Shown one piece after another: positions 1-6,119 of a stretch of DNA of 8,014 bases; within the stretch, counting starts at the first letter, position 1; each line of letters begins with the position of its first letter. The stretch spans positions 1-8,014 of the forward strand of contig DFEN01000150.1 in NCBI GenBank assembly GCA_002368685.1, in the 5' to 3' direction. The notes below the pieces were generated by a model, which saw only the letters and a list, made by a program, of their open reading frames with translations, made no database searches and was not told the DNA's origin. A program made the translations under genes and the position numbers. The stretch comes from Lachnospiraceae bacterium UBA3801. Its GTDB lineage: Bacteria > Bacillota > Clostridia > Lachnospirales > Lachnospiraceae.

Positions 1-933
1 AGCGCGTTCCTTCTCAAATGCTGCCTTCTTACGTGCAGCAGCCTTCTCTCTAGCAGCAGCAAGTCTTCTCTCCTGATCATCTATGCTGCTTGTAGTTTTC
101 TTCTTACGCTTCTTATCTTCTTTGATTTCTTCTTCAAGCTTAGCATTCTTTTCATCGATTGTATGATCTTCCTTCTTAGGAGCCTCTTCTTCAGAAACAT
201 CCTGGAAGCCATCCATCTTAGATGCCTGCGCTGCAAATGGAGAATCATCATCATCTATGTCATACATAGCATCTACATCATCTGTAGGTGTAGTTCTATT
301 AGTTGGGATAATGCTATCCAAATCAAGCTCATCGAAGCCATCTGAAGACTTAGAATCCTTAGCAGGCTCATCCTTAATCCAACCATTATCTTCACTAACT
401 GTCTTAGTTCCATCAGCAGAGAATGAATACTTATCTGAATCAGAACCATCTACAACCTTTACTTTTTCGTCATCAGGAGACAGACTTGCACCTAGGCCTC
501 CGCCGAGACCAGCTCCAGCAAGACCCCCGCCTGTTGGTATACTACCAAGGCCGCCCTCTGAGCTTCCTGTACTTCCAAGACCTTCTCCAAGACCACCCCT
601 AAGAATATCTGTCTTTCCATCATCGCCTGTATCAGCTGTTTCTGCTTTTTCTTCTGCAGGAGTCTCTGCAGCTTTAAATGCATCTGATGGCTCGTAAGGA
701 ATCCCCAATTCCTCAGCTCTTTTCTTTCTCTTCTTTTCTTCAATTCTTGCAAGCTCTTCAGGAGAAAGAGTTTTATATTTCTTATGACCTTCCTCTTTAT
801 TACCGCCTGACTTCTTCTTAGAAAAAGCCATAGCCTCCTGTTCTCTTTCGAGCTTTTTTTGCTTTTCGGCACGTTCCTTCTCAACCTGTGCACGAACAGC
901 AGCGATTAGCGCCTCTCTCTGATCAACAGCCAC
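1..933 (-). CDS. Charged protein with glycine-rich centre, unknown function (3' end beyond left edge)
   Basis: I do not recognise this protein. A frame with no stop runs from a GTG at 933 to the window edge, giving 311 residues with the C-terminus missing. The start is firm: an in-frame TAA lies at 949-951, no other start codon lies between, and AAGGAGG stands 10 nt upstream. Residues 1-35 are rich in Ala, Glu, Lys and Arg and look helical or coiled-coil. A basic stretch follows (about 39-75), then a Gly/Leu segment (about 113-151) with repeated GGLG-like steps, then an acidic region (about 152-260, including IDDDDS at 226-231), and finally another Lys/Arg/Ala-rich helical stretch (about 273-311). 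No signal peptide or membrane segment is seen. It lies 35 nt after the TPR/acidic-repeat gene and is probably cotranscribed with it. The low-complexity composition suggests a flexible linker or scaffold protein. That role is inference; that the frame is coding is well supported. Confidence 0.8.
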   Translation of the reverse strand, partial: MAVDQREALIAAVRAQVEKERAEKQKKLEREQEAMAFSKKKSGGNKEEGHKKYKTLSPEELARIEEKKRKKRAEELGIPYEPSDAFKAAETPAEEKAETADTGDDGKTDILRGGLGEGLGSTGSSEGGLGSIPTGGGLAGAGLGGGLGASLSPDDEKVKVVDGSDSDKYSFSADGTKTVSEDNGWIKDEPAKDSKSSDGFDELDLDSIIPTNRTTPTDDVDAMYDIDDDDSPFAAQASKMDGFQDVSEEEAPKKEDHTIDEKNAKLEEEIKEDKKRKKKTTSSIDDQERRLAAAREKAAARKKAAFEKERA

Positions 934-943
934 GGTGCTACTA

Positions 944-950
944 CCTCCTT
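944..950 (-). promoter_or_regulatory. Ribosome binding site for the GTG-start gene
   Basis: AAGGAGG on the minus strand lies 10 nt before the GTG at 933-931. With the in-frame TAA at 949-951 it fixes GTG as the only plausible start. Confidence 0.75.
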
Positions 951-968
951 ATGTCTTTTGCTATACGT

Positions 969-3134
969 CTATAACTTAATACCCAGAGAAGCAAGAAGTG
1001 CTTCTGCCTCTTTAAGTTTAGCTTCTTCTTCTGCAAGGCCTTCATTTAGCTTCTCGCTTTCAGCCTTTGCAACCTCATCAAAATGATTTTCGACCTTAAC
1101 CTCTTCCTTGCTAAGTCCTGGGAATAAATCTGATCCGAACCTAGCGAAGTCAATTGATGGAGCATCACTCTTCATGTAGGATGGTTCCTCAATCACAGGT
1201 TCTGGTATGAATTCTTCTTCCTCGACTTCAGGTACGAATTCCTCTTCAACCTCTGGAACAAGCTCCTCTTCCTCAACTATCGGTTCAGGTTCTGAAATAT
1301 ACTCTTCCTTAACCTCTGGCTCAGAGATGAACTCTTCTTCCTCGGCTACTACCTCAGGCTCTGGAACGAAATCTTCTACCTCATCCTCTAGCTCTGGAAT
1401 ATCTTCCTCTACTTCAGGTACAAATTCCTCTTCAACCTCTGGAACAAGCTTCTCTTCCTCAACTACTGGTTCAGGTTCTGAAATATACTCTTCCTTAACC
1501 TCTGGCCCAGAGATAAACTCTTCTTCCTCGGCTACTGCTTCAGGCTCTGGAACGAAATCTTCTACCTCATCCTCCAGCTCTGGAATATCTTCCTCTACTT
1601 CAGGTACAAATTTCTCTTCAACCTCTGGAACAAGCTCCTCTTCCTCAACCACAGGTTCAGGTTCTGAAATATACTCTTCCTTAACCTCTGGCTCAGAGAT
1701 GAACTCTTCTTCCTCGGCTACCGCATCAGGCTCAGGAACGAAATCTTCTACCTCATCCTCTAGTTCTGGAATCTCTTCCTCGACTTCAGGTGCGAATTCC
1801 TCTTCAACCTCTGGAGTGAACTCCTCTTCTTCAATCTCAGGTTCTGGTGTGAACTCTTCATCCTTGACCTTAGGTTCCGGGATGTAATCTTCGATTTCAT
1901 CCTTTTCAGGTTCCGGAACGAATTCCTCAACCTTATCCTCTATGTCATCCTGGAATAGTGCAAAATCTCTAAATGCACTAAATGCTTCCTCAGAGCTATC
2001 ATCGAATTCTTCGTCAATCTCTGATAGACCAGCGATTGTATCAGATTCAGGAGCAAATCCATCATCAAATTCGTATGTTACGAAATCCTGTTCAAAGGAT
2101 TCAATTTCTTTTTCTACAGCCTCAACCTCATCAACTTCTTCAACAGCCTCGATAGCATCCGTAGGAACAGCCAGTTCAACATTTTCATCTACTACAGTAT
2201 CATCTGAACCTTCATCAACCTCAGCAGCTTTTGTCTCTGAAGCTTCCTCGTTTTCAACTGATTCTGCTACAGCCTCTTCTGTTTCAGAAGTTTCTTCTGA
2301 CTCTTCAGTCTTTTCAGCATCCTCAGATTTCTTCTTGAACTTTTTCTTGATAAATCTCTTAAGTCCCTTCTCAACGCCTTCAACCACTGTTGAGTCTTCA
2401 GCATCTGCAGAAACCATTTCAGTTATAACAGCCACATCCTCAGTCTCTGGATTGATTCTCTTATAATCAATCTCAAGCTGCGTCTGCTCCATCTGTCTGG
2501 TCTCTTCTTCTTCCGGGTCATTATCAGCCATTGGCTTTTCAGCATAAATGAAGAAGTTATCCCACGCCACACTCTTATCAGTTTCAACCTCATCAAGAAG
2601 ATGAAGATATGGACTAGTTCTAAATGTAGCCTTGTAATCTGAGATTATAATATCCATATCACCCTTATCTAGTAGCTTTGTGAGAAGGAGAAGCTCAAAG
2701 CTCCATTTCTCATCCATGTTATCTCGATAATATGGATAAAGCATATCATACAGCTCCATCAGATCAGGACTCTTAGCCTTCTTCATGATATATCTAACAT
2801 TAGATAAATCTCTTCCTCCAGAGCTATAAAAAACATATTCTTCGAAATATCGCTCAGCCAGATCAAAATATCCCATTTTCAGATAATAATCGATGAGCGA
2901 AAAAATAATTCTGGTAGCTTCAGGTGCTAATGTATGTGCTTTAACATATAAATGTCTGGCTTCACTAAGTCTGCCAACATTTTCATATATCTCACCACAT
3001 ACTCGAAGAAATTGAGGATTGTATGACTTCTCTAAATCCTGAGAATCAAGAATAGGAGCAGCCAGACTATACTCGTGCGATGCCGCAAGTTCTTTTATTT
3101 TGTTTACGCTAGCCATACTAAGTCCAGAACTCAA
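969..3134 (-). CDS. TPR-domain protein with long acidic Glu/Pro/Val repeat region
   Basis: A 721-residue protein that I cannot assign to a named family. Residues about 39-105 look like two tetratricopeptide repeats (NPQFLRVCGEIYENVGRLSE followed by A-x-x-L-Y and a terminal AP; then a second unit with DLAERYFEEY), with more helical sequence to about 195. A basic patch (FIKKKFKKKS, 261-270) precedes a very acidic region from about 271 to 650. Within it, residues 442-627 are three 62-residue repeats, preceded by shorter degenerate E-F-x-P-E-P-E units. A short tail (651-721) ends in a charged helix. There is no signal peptide or transmembrane helix, so it is probably cytoplasmic. The start is TTG: GAGGTGAT lies 5 nt upstream, whereas the first in-frame ATG (3114-3116) has no comparable site. 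It sits 19 nt after the YbjQ/zinc-ribbon gene. TPRs usually bind partner proteins and the acidic repeats may act as a spacer or binding array; both are inference. Confidence 0.85.
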   Translation of the reverse strand: MSSGLSMASVNKIKELAASHEYSLAAPILDSQDLEKSYNPQFLRVCGEIYENVGRLSEARHLYVKAHTLAPEATRIIFSLIDYYLKMGYFDLAERYFEEYVFYSSGGRDLSNVRYIMKKAKSPDLMELYDMLYPYYRDNMDEKWSFELLLLTKLLDKGDMDIIISDYKATFRTSPYLHLLDEVETDKSVAWDNFFIYAEKPMADNDPEEEETRQMEQTQLEIDYKRINPETEDVAVITEMVSADAEDSTVVEGVEKGLKRFIKKKFKKKSEDAEKTEESEETSETEEAVAESVENEEASETKAAEVDEGSDDTVVDENVELAVPTDAIEAVEEVDEVEAVEKEIESFEQDFVTYEFDDGFAPESDTIAGLSEIDEEFDDSSEEAFSAFRDFALFQDDIEDKVEEFVPEPEKDEIEDYIPEPKVKDEEFTPEPEIEEEEFTPEVEEEFAPEVEEEIPELEDEVEDFVPEPDAVAEEEEFISEPEVKEEYISEPEPVVEEEELVPEVEEKFVPEVEEDIPELEDEVEDFVPEPEAVAEEEEFISGPEVKEEYISEPEPVVEEEKLVPEVEEEFVPEVEEDIPELEDEVEDFVPEPEVVAEEEEFISEPEVKEEYISEPEPIVEEEELVPEVEEEFVPEVEEEEFIPEPVIEEPSYMKSDAPSIDFARFGSDLFPGLSKEEVKVENHFDEVAKAESEKLNEGLAEEEAKLKEAEALLASLGIKL
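1215..1811 (-). repeat. Three 186-bp in-frame tandem repeats plus a partial fourth copy
   Basis: Unit boundaries, read in gene direction, are 1811-1626, 1625-1440 and 1439-1254, with a partial copy at 1253-1215. Each unit encodes 62 residues, starting EVEE-F-PEVEE and containing IPELEDEVEDFVPEP, EEEEFIS, EVKEEYISEPEP and LVP. By eye the units differ from each other at about 9-12 of 186 positions, with no length change. Similarity this high at the DNA level, including third codon positions, points to recent duplication and not only to protein-level constraint. Confidence 0.95.
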
Positions 3135-3136
3135 AT

Positions 3137-3146
3137 CATATCACCT
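3137..3146 (-). promoter_or_regulatory. Ribosome binding site deciding the TTG start of the TPR gene
   Basis: The minus-strand GAGGTGAT is an extended match to the 16S anti-Shine-Dalgarno end and stands 5 nt before TTG (3134-3132). An ATG inside the same stretch (3139-3137) is out of frame and opens only a two-codon frame (ATG ATT TGA), whose stop overlaps the TTG. Initiation at the TTG fits the spacing best. Confidence 0.65.
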
Positions 3147-3153
3147 CAAATAA

Positions 3154-4257
3154 TTAATCTTCTATAGATGCATCCTCGAAGACTTTCTCAACCTTCTCGA
3201 TAACAGTCTCTTTCATATTTCCTCTGGTCTTCTCATATTGAAGTCCTGATTCCATAATCTCGAGAAGTTCAAGTCTCATACCAGAATCTATTTCTTTAAT
3301 GTACTGCATCAGTACATCTTTGATTTCAACTACGTATTCCTTTTCTTTCATTTTGTCAATCATTTCTTCGTAATTGAAGGATGCCTTTGTCATTATATCC
3401 TTCTGCTTACGTCCGCAGACTATACATTCTTCTGAGCCTGCTTCATTTACATGACCACAGTTACATGTCCAGATCATTCCATCTGTTCTATATTTCTCAA
3501 CTGCATCGATACCTCTCTTTGCCTTAAGAGCTTCAAGACGTCTAGAGCTGAGAGAAACATTGATAGGCTGATCATTAACTGCATATACTCCTCTTGGAGT
3601 AGCATACTTAGTAAGAATAACCTTAGCATCCTTCAAAAGGAGCAAGTCATTAGGAGAAACCTTACTCTGAACATAATCAGACTCAATAACTGAAAGGTTA
3701 ATATTCTCACTAAATACAAAATCAATATTCTTTATAACAAGTCTCTCATCATAAAGATTAGTAAACTCTACATCTGCACGAAGTGCATTTATATCATCGT
3801 GATTGTAGTTATAGCATACCAGTCTCATGTTGATGGAATTTGAATCGCCATCAAGTACAATCTTAACTGGTCTTGGAACTAAACGATTATAGTAATTCGT
3901 TACGAACAGTTCCTTATGCATTGAATCACTTATAGTTACATGCTTTGTAATCTTAACAGCTGTTCCTGAAACAATTATTCCGAAGGAACCAGCCTCAAAT
4001 GGTGCATATGTCATATTAACGCCAATAATAGCATTTGCACCCTTCTTTTTTGCCTGCTGAATCAGCTGCTTACCAGCATCTTCACGACACTGCTCTAGTT
4101 TTGCAGTATCCTTTCTAGCAACGTCAGCTACATTAGCCGCGATACCAGAAATAAAGTTAGAGCCAAGTATAGCCTGACTCGAAACAAATCCAAGATATTC
4201 AGTTATTCCGTACCCCTCAAACCCTGAACCTGTAGTAACTAGAATGTTGTCATCCAT
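3154..4257 (-). CDS. YbjQ/UPF0145-domain protein with C-terminal zinc ribbon
   Basis: A 367-residue protein. Residues 1-104 look like a YbjQ (UPF0145, 'putative heavy-metal-binding') domain, which usually stands alone at about 105 residues. Supporting features are the LVTTGSGFEGY start, GFVSSQAILGSN, a helix with A-x-x-L-x-x-Q-A, the GANAIIGVN motif (73-81), and the final strand IIVSGTAVKI (94-103). Residues about 105-240 form a beta-rich segment that I do not recognise. A zinc ribbon follows: WTC-N-CG and C-I-V-CG, with C265, C267, C278 and C281 as likely ligands. A charged helical tail (about 290-367) ends the protein. The ATG has AGGAGG 9 nt upstream, and an extended -10 promoter lies just before it. 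It is the first gene of a probable three-gene operon. YbjQ proteins have no settled biochemical role, so metal handling or a scaffold function remains a guess. Confidence 0.85.
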   Translation of the reverse strand: MDDNILVTTGSGFEGYGITEYLGFVSSQAILGSNFISGIAANVADVARKDTAKLEQCREDAGKQLIQQAKKKGANAIIGVNMTYAPFEAGSFGIIVSGTAVKITKHVTISDSMHKELFVTNYYNRLVPRPVKIVLDGDSNSINMRLVCYNYNHDDINALRADVEFTNLYDERLVIKNIDFVFSENINLSVIESDYVQSKVSPNDLLLLKDAKVILTKYATPRGVYAVNDQPINVSLSSRRLEALKAKRGIDAVEKYRTDGMIWTCNCGHVNEAGSEECIVCGRKQKDIMTKASFNYEEMIDKMKEKEYVVEIKDVLMQYIKEIDSGMRLELLEIMESGLQYEKTRGNMKETVIEKVEKVFEDASIED

Positions 4258-4266
4258 TTACCTTCC

Positions 4267-4272
4267 CCTCCT
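4267..4272 (-). promoter_or_regulatory. Ribosome binding site of the YbjQ/zinc-ribbon gene
   Basis: Minus-strand AGGAGG stands 9 nt before the ATG at 4257-4255. Confidence 0.75.
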
Positions 4273-4298
4273 AAGTTCATAAAATAAAGCCATCTGTT

Positions 4299-4307
4299 AT
4301 TATACCA
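4299..4307 (-). promoter_or_regulatory. Extended -10 promoter for the YbjQ/TPR/Gly-rich operon
   Basis: On the minus strand the sequence TGGTATAAT holds a perfect TATAAT (4304-4299) preceded by TG at the extended -10 position. The -35 region is poor (about TTTTAA at 17 nt), which is normal for extended -10 promoters. Transcription would start near 4292, giving a leader of about 35 nt. This implies that the three genes to the left form their own unit, separate from thyA-folA. Confidence 0.65.
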
Positions 4308-4316
4308 TTTTTAGCA

Positions 4317-4346
4317 TATAATTAAAAGAATTAATTCGAGAATTAA
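4317..4346 (-). terminator. Possible weak terminator after folA
   Basis: A perfect 7-bp inverted repeat (TTAATTC / GAATTAA, 4331-4337 and 4340-4346, 2-nt centre) overlaps the folA stop codon. In transcript direction it is followed by the T-rich run TTCTTTTAATT. The stem is AT-rich and the loop tight, so termination would be weak; it may be only a local palindrome. Confidence 0.25.
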
Positions 4347-4849
4347 GGTAGCGGAATCGGGGAATTATTCTTATATGTCATAAAGTAATACTCTATGCTA
4401 AAACAAGTCTGTTCTTCGCTTGTTTCGACCACTTCCCAGTTCTCCTTCTCATCCAGATTAGGGAAATATGTATCAGCCTGATAAGAATAATCAATCTTTG
4501 TTATATAAGCTGTATCGGCATATGGTTCAAGCATCTTGTATACCGTACCACCACCAATAACATAAATGTCATCAGAATCAATCTGTTTCAGAGTATCAAA
4601 TAGTTCCTTTTCATTATGAACTATAGTAGCATCTCCTGCCGTAAAGTCCTCTCTGGTAGACAGAATAATATTTCTTCTATCTGATAGAGGAAGCCCTTTA
4701 GGGAATCCAGCGAGTGTCTTTCTTCCAAGTACAACTGTGTGTCCAGTTGTATGTCTTCTAAACGCCTTCATATCCTCAGGAATATGTATCAGCAGGCTAT
4801 CCTTATAGCCAATAGCCCAGTTATTATCAACAGCTGCAATCAGTTTCAT
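4343..4849 (-). CDS. folA: Dihydrofolate reductase
   Basis: Reduces dihydrofolate to tetrahydrofolate with NADPH, in the cytoplasm. At 168 residues it is close to the usual 160-170. Visible family motifs are the N-terminal strand MKLIAAVDNNWAIG, the active-site acid D26 in IPEDM (equivalent to D27 of E. coli), the cofactor-binding GRKT (42-45), IILSTRE, IGGGTVY (98-104) and DTYFP (126-130). The tryptophan corresponding to E. coli W22 is replaced by Ile21, and the preceding proline by Leu20; as I recall, clostridial relatives share this. The ATG has AAGGAG 7 nt upstream. That site overlaps the thyA stop codon, and the two genes are only 11 nt apart, so translation is probably coupled. DHFR here serves mainly to recover the dihydrofolate made by ThyA. 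Confidence 0.95.
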   Translation of the reverse strand: MKLIAAVDNNWAIGYKDSLLIHIPEDMKAFRRHTTGHTVVLGRKTLAGFPKGLPLSDRRNIILSTREDFTAGDATIVHNEKELFDTLKQIDSDDIYVIGGGTVYKMLEPYADTAYITKIDYSYQADTYFPNLDEKENWEVVETSEEQTCFSIEYYFMTYKNNSPIPLP

Positions 4850-4860
4850 ATATTCACTCC

Positions 4861-5691
4861 TTAAATTGCAATAGGAATATTCTTTATTTGTTCTCCCGTC
4901 TTATAATCCTCGATGGTAAAGTCATCCACCTTAAAGTCATAAAAGTCTTTAACATCTGGATTAAGCGTAACCTTTGGCGCAGGATAAGTTTCTCTCTTTA
5001 TCAGTTCCTTAATAATAGGAACATGCTTATCATATATATGCGCATCAGCAATTACATGAACAAGTTCACCTGGCTTAAAGCCAGTCACCTGCGCTATCAT
5101 CATAAGAAGAGCTGCATACTGTACCACATTCCAGTTTCCAGCTGCAAGCACATCCTGTGAACGCTGATTTAAGATAGCATTTAGCTTATCGCCAGTAACA
5201 TTAAATGTCATACTATATGCACATGGGTAAAGGTGCATTTCATGTAGATCCTGATGAACATAAATATTCGTCATTATTCTTCTACTGTATGGATTTTCCT
5301 TAAGGTCAAAAAGCACTCTATCAACCTGATCAAACATTCCTTCCTTGTACTGATGTTTGACCCCTAGCTGATAACCATAGGCTTTTCCAATAGAACCCTC
5401 TTCATCTGCCCATTCATCCCATATACTACTTTTTAGCTCATTGATATTGTTGGATTTTTTTTGCCATATCCAAAGAATTTCATCTATGGCTGACTTGATA
5501 TAAGTCTTACGAAGGGTGATTGCAGGGAATTCCTCCTGCAAATCATAACGATTTATAACGCCAAATTTTTTTATAGTATAAGCAAAGGTTCCATCCTCCC
5601 ATTTAGGACGAACCTTCTCTCCTTCAGTACTAATTCCACTGCCAAGAATATCCTGACACATCTTTATATATATTTCATCTGCCTTACTCAA
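4861..5691 (-). CDS. thyA: Thymidylate synthase
   Basis: Converts dUMP to dTMP using methylene-tetrahydrofolate and releases dihydrofolate. At 276 residues it is near the family norm of about 264-280. Catalytic and binding residues are visible: the nucleophile C157 in LYPCAYS, the phosphate-binding pair R137-R138 in YSRRIMT, R177-S178 in NQRSQD, N188 in NWNVVQY, and H218/Y220 in DAHIYDKH. The start is TTG: it is directly preceded by an in-frame TAA, GGGAGG lies 8 nt upstream, and starting at the next ATG (residue 11) would lose N-terminal sequence normal for the family. It leads the thyA-folA pair and diverges from the XRE regulator across a gap with a perfect inverted repeat. The residues around the cysteine and the GNWNV segment differ from E. 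coli ThyA and fit the clostridial subgroup. Confidence 0.96.
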   Translation of the reverse strand: MSKADEIYIKMCQDILGSGISTEGEKVRPKWEDGTFAYTIKKFGVINRYDLQEEFPAITLRKTYIKSAIDEILWIWQKKSNNINELKSSIWDEWADEEGSIGKAYGYQLGVKHQYKEGMFDQVDRVLFDLKENPYSRRIMTNIYVHQDLHEMHLYPCAYSMTFNVTGDKLNAILNQRSQDVLAAGNWNVVQYAALLMMIAQVTGFKPGELVHVIADAHIYDKHVPIIKELIKRETYPAPKVTLNPDVKDFYDFKVDDFTIEDYKTGEQIKNIPIAI

Positions 5692-5699
5692 TTAAAAAA

Positions 5700-5705
5700 C
5701 CTCCC
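5700..5705 (-). promoter_or_regulatory. Ribosome binding site deciding the TTG start of thyA
   Basis: Minus-strand GGGAGG stands 8 nt before the TTG at 5691-5689. The in-frame TAA immediately upstream of the TTG rules out a longer protein. Confidence 0.7.
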
Positions 5706-5730
5706 ACCCATTAAAAAATACACATTATTT

Positions 5731-5755
5731 TCACTAAATATAACCAATTTAGTGA
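5731..5755. promoter_or_regulatory. Perfect 9-bp inverted repeat, candidate operator between thyA and the XRE gene
   Basis: TCACTAAAT (5731-5739) and ATTTAGTGA (5747-5755) are exact reverse complements separated by 7 bp, so centres lie 16 bp apart. The dyad sits in the 114-bp gap between two divergent genes, one of which encodes a helix-turn-helix protein. A -10-like hexamer for each direction lies near its centre: TATAAC on the plus strand (5739-5744) and TATATT on the minus strand (5742-5737), each matching TATAAT at 5 of 6 positions, but without convincing -35 boxes. Binding there could control both genes. The symmetry is seen; the operator role is inferred. Confidence 0.6.
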
Positions 5756-5781
5756 TAACATTAAATTACTTTCATCTCCCC

Positions 5782-5803
5782 TTTTTTTCAGAAAGGAAAA
5801 AAA
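5782..5803 (+). other. AT-rich hairpin around the ribosome binding site of the XRE gene
   Basis: TTTTTTTC (5782-5789) pairs with GAAAAAAA (5796-5803) around a 6-nt loop. The Shine-Dalgarno AAAGGA (5792-5797) lies partly in the loop and partly in the stem. With one G-C pair the stem is weak, so any effect on translation is uncertain. Confidence 0.3.
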
Positions 5804-5805
5804 TT

Positions 5806-6111
5806 ATGGCTATTAAAATTTATTGGGGCGATGTCCTCAGAAAACTCAGACTTGCACACAAATTATCACAGGAAGATCTAGCTGGTGTCCTGCATATTTC
5901 TAGGCAGACATACAGCAGCATTGAATGCGGACGTTCTCAGCCCACCGCCGAAGAACTGGCCATTCTTTCTGAAATTTACGAAAGAGACCTGTATCAATAT
6001 GTTATTCAACATCTCCCAGAGGATATGGTTGAAGAACAGAGAAGATTCAAAATCACAATGCCTATTCCTAAGAAAAAAGGCAAACGCGAAGAAGATATTA
6101 AATACTTCTAA
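5806..6111 (+). CDS. Small XRE-family helix-turn-helix regulator
   Basis: A 101-residue DNA-binding protein of the Cro/CI (XRE) type. The HTH spans about residues 8-62: LRKLRLAHKLSQEDLAGVL, then the recognition helix around SRQTYSSIE (32-40), CGRSQPTAEEL and LSEIY. The rest is a short charged tail with a basic patch (PKKKGKR, 88-94) and no recognisable effector domain. The start is the ATG at 5806, which has AGGA 8 nt upstream. An upstream GTG at 5752 would add 18 residues not typical of the fold and would lie inside the inverted repeat. It is the only plus-strand gene, diverges from thyA-folA, and its 3' end overlaps the convergent receiver/HPt gene by 14 bp. It is likely to regulate itself and perhaps thyA through the dyad at 5731-5755; that target is inferred. 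Confidence 0.92.
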   Translation: MAIKIYWGDVLRKLRLAHKLSQEDLAGVLHISRQTYSSIECGRSQPTAEELAILSEIYERDLYQYVIQHLPEDMVEEQRRFKITMPIPKKKGKREEDIKYF

Positions 6112-6119
6112 GAATATCT
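6093..6119. other. Small inverted repeat at the convergent gene junction
   Basis: AGATATT (6093-6099) and AATATCT (6113-6119) are exact reverse complements with a 13-nt loop spanning both stop codons. No T-run follows directly on either strand, so it does not look like a standard intrinsic terminator. Confidence 0.25.

Noticed and set aside
257..697. Plus-strand open frame with a Pro/Arg-rich stretch
   Set aside because: Antisense of the glycine-rich segment of the left-edge gene: Gly codons read backwards give Pro/Ala/Arg. It conflicts with the longer, well-started minus-strand frame.
492..893. Minus-strand Lys/Arg/Leu-rich frame inside the left-edge gene
   Set aside because: It is an alternative frame on the same strand. 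The frame starting at GTG 933 is longer, has an upstream stop and AAGGAGG, and stays open to the window edge.
1215..1811. CRISPR-like array suggested by regular repeats
   Set aside because: The 186-bp units are directly adjacent without unique spacers, are in frame, and encode a protein repeat.
1207..1887. Long plus-strand open frame encoding a Ser/Thr/Gly repeat protein
   Set aside because: It is the antisense of the Glu-rich tandem repeats: GAA/GAG and related codons read backwards give Ser-rich sequence without stops. The minus-strand frame has the ribosome binding site and a folded N-terminal domain.
1942..2466. Plus-strand Ser/Ala-rich open frame
   Set aside because: Antisense shadow of the acidic region of the TPR gene, with no credible ribosome binding site and only low-complexity sequence.
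3717..3725. A second TCACTAAAT half-site
   Set aside because: It lies inside the YbjQ/zinc-ribbon coding region with no matching ATTTAGTGA partner. A single 9-mer in AT-rich DNA is likely to be chance.
4888..5160. Plus-strand open frame inside thyA
   Set aside because: Antisense of conserved thymidylate synthase sequence, with no ribosome binding site or recognisable motif.
5752..5805. N-terminal extension of the XRE gene from a GTG at 5752
   Set aside because: The extension would start inside the inverted repeat, has no ribosome binding site, and adds residues not found in this fold. The ATG at 5806 has AGGA at good spacing.
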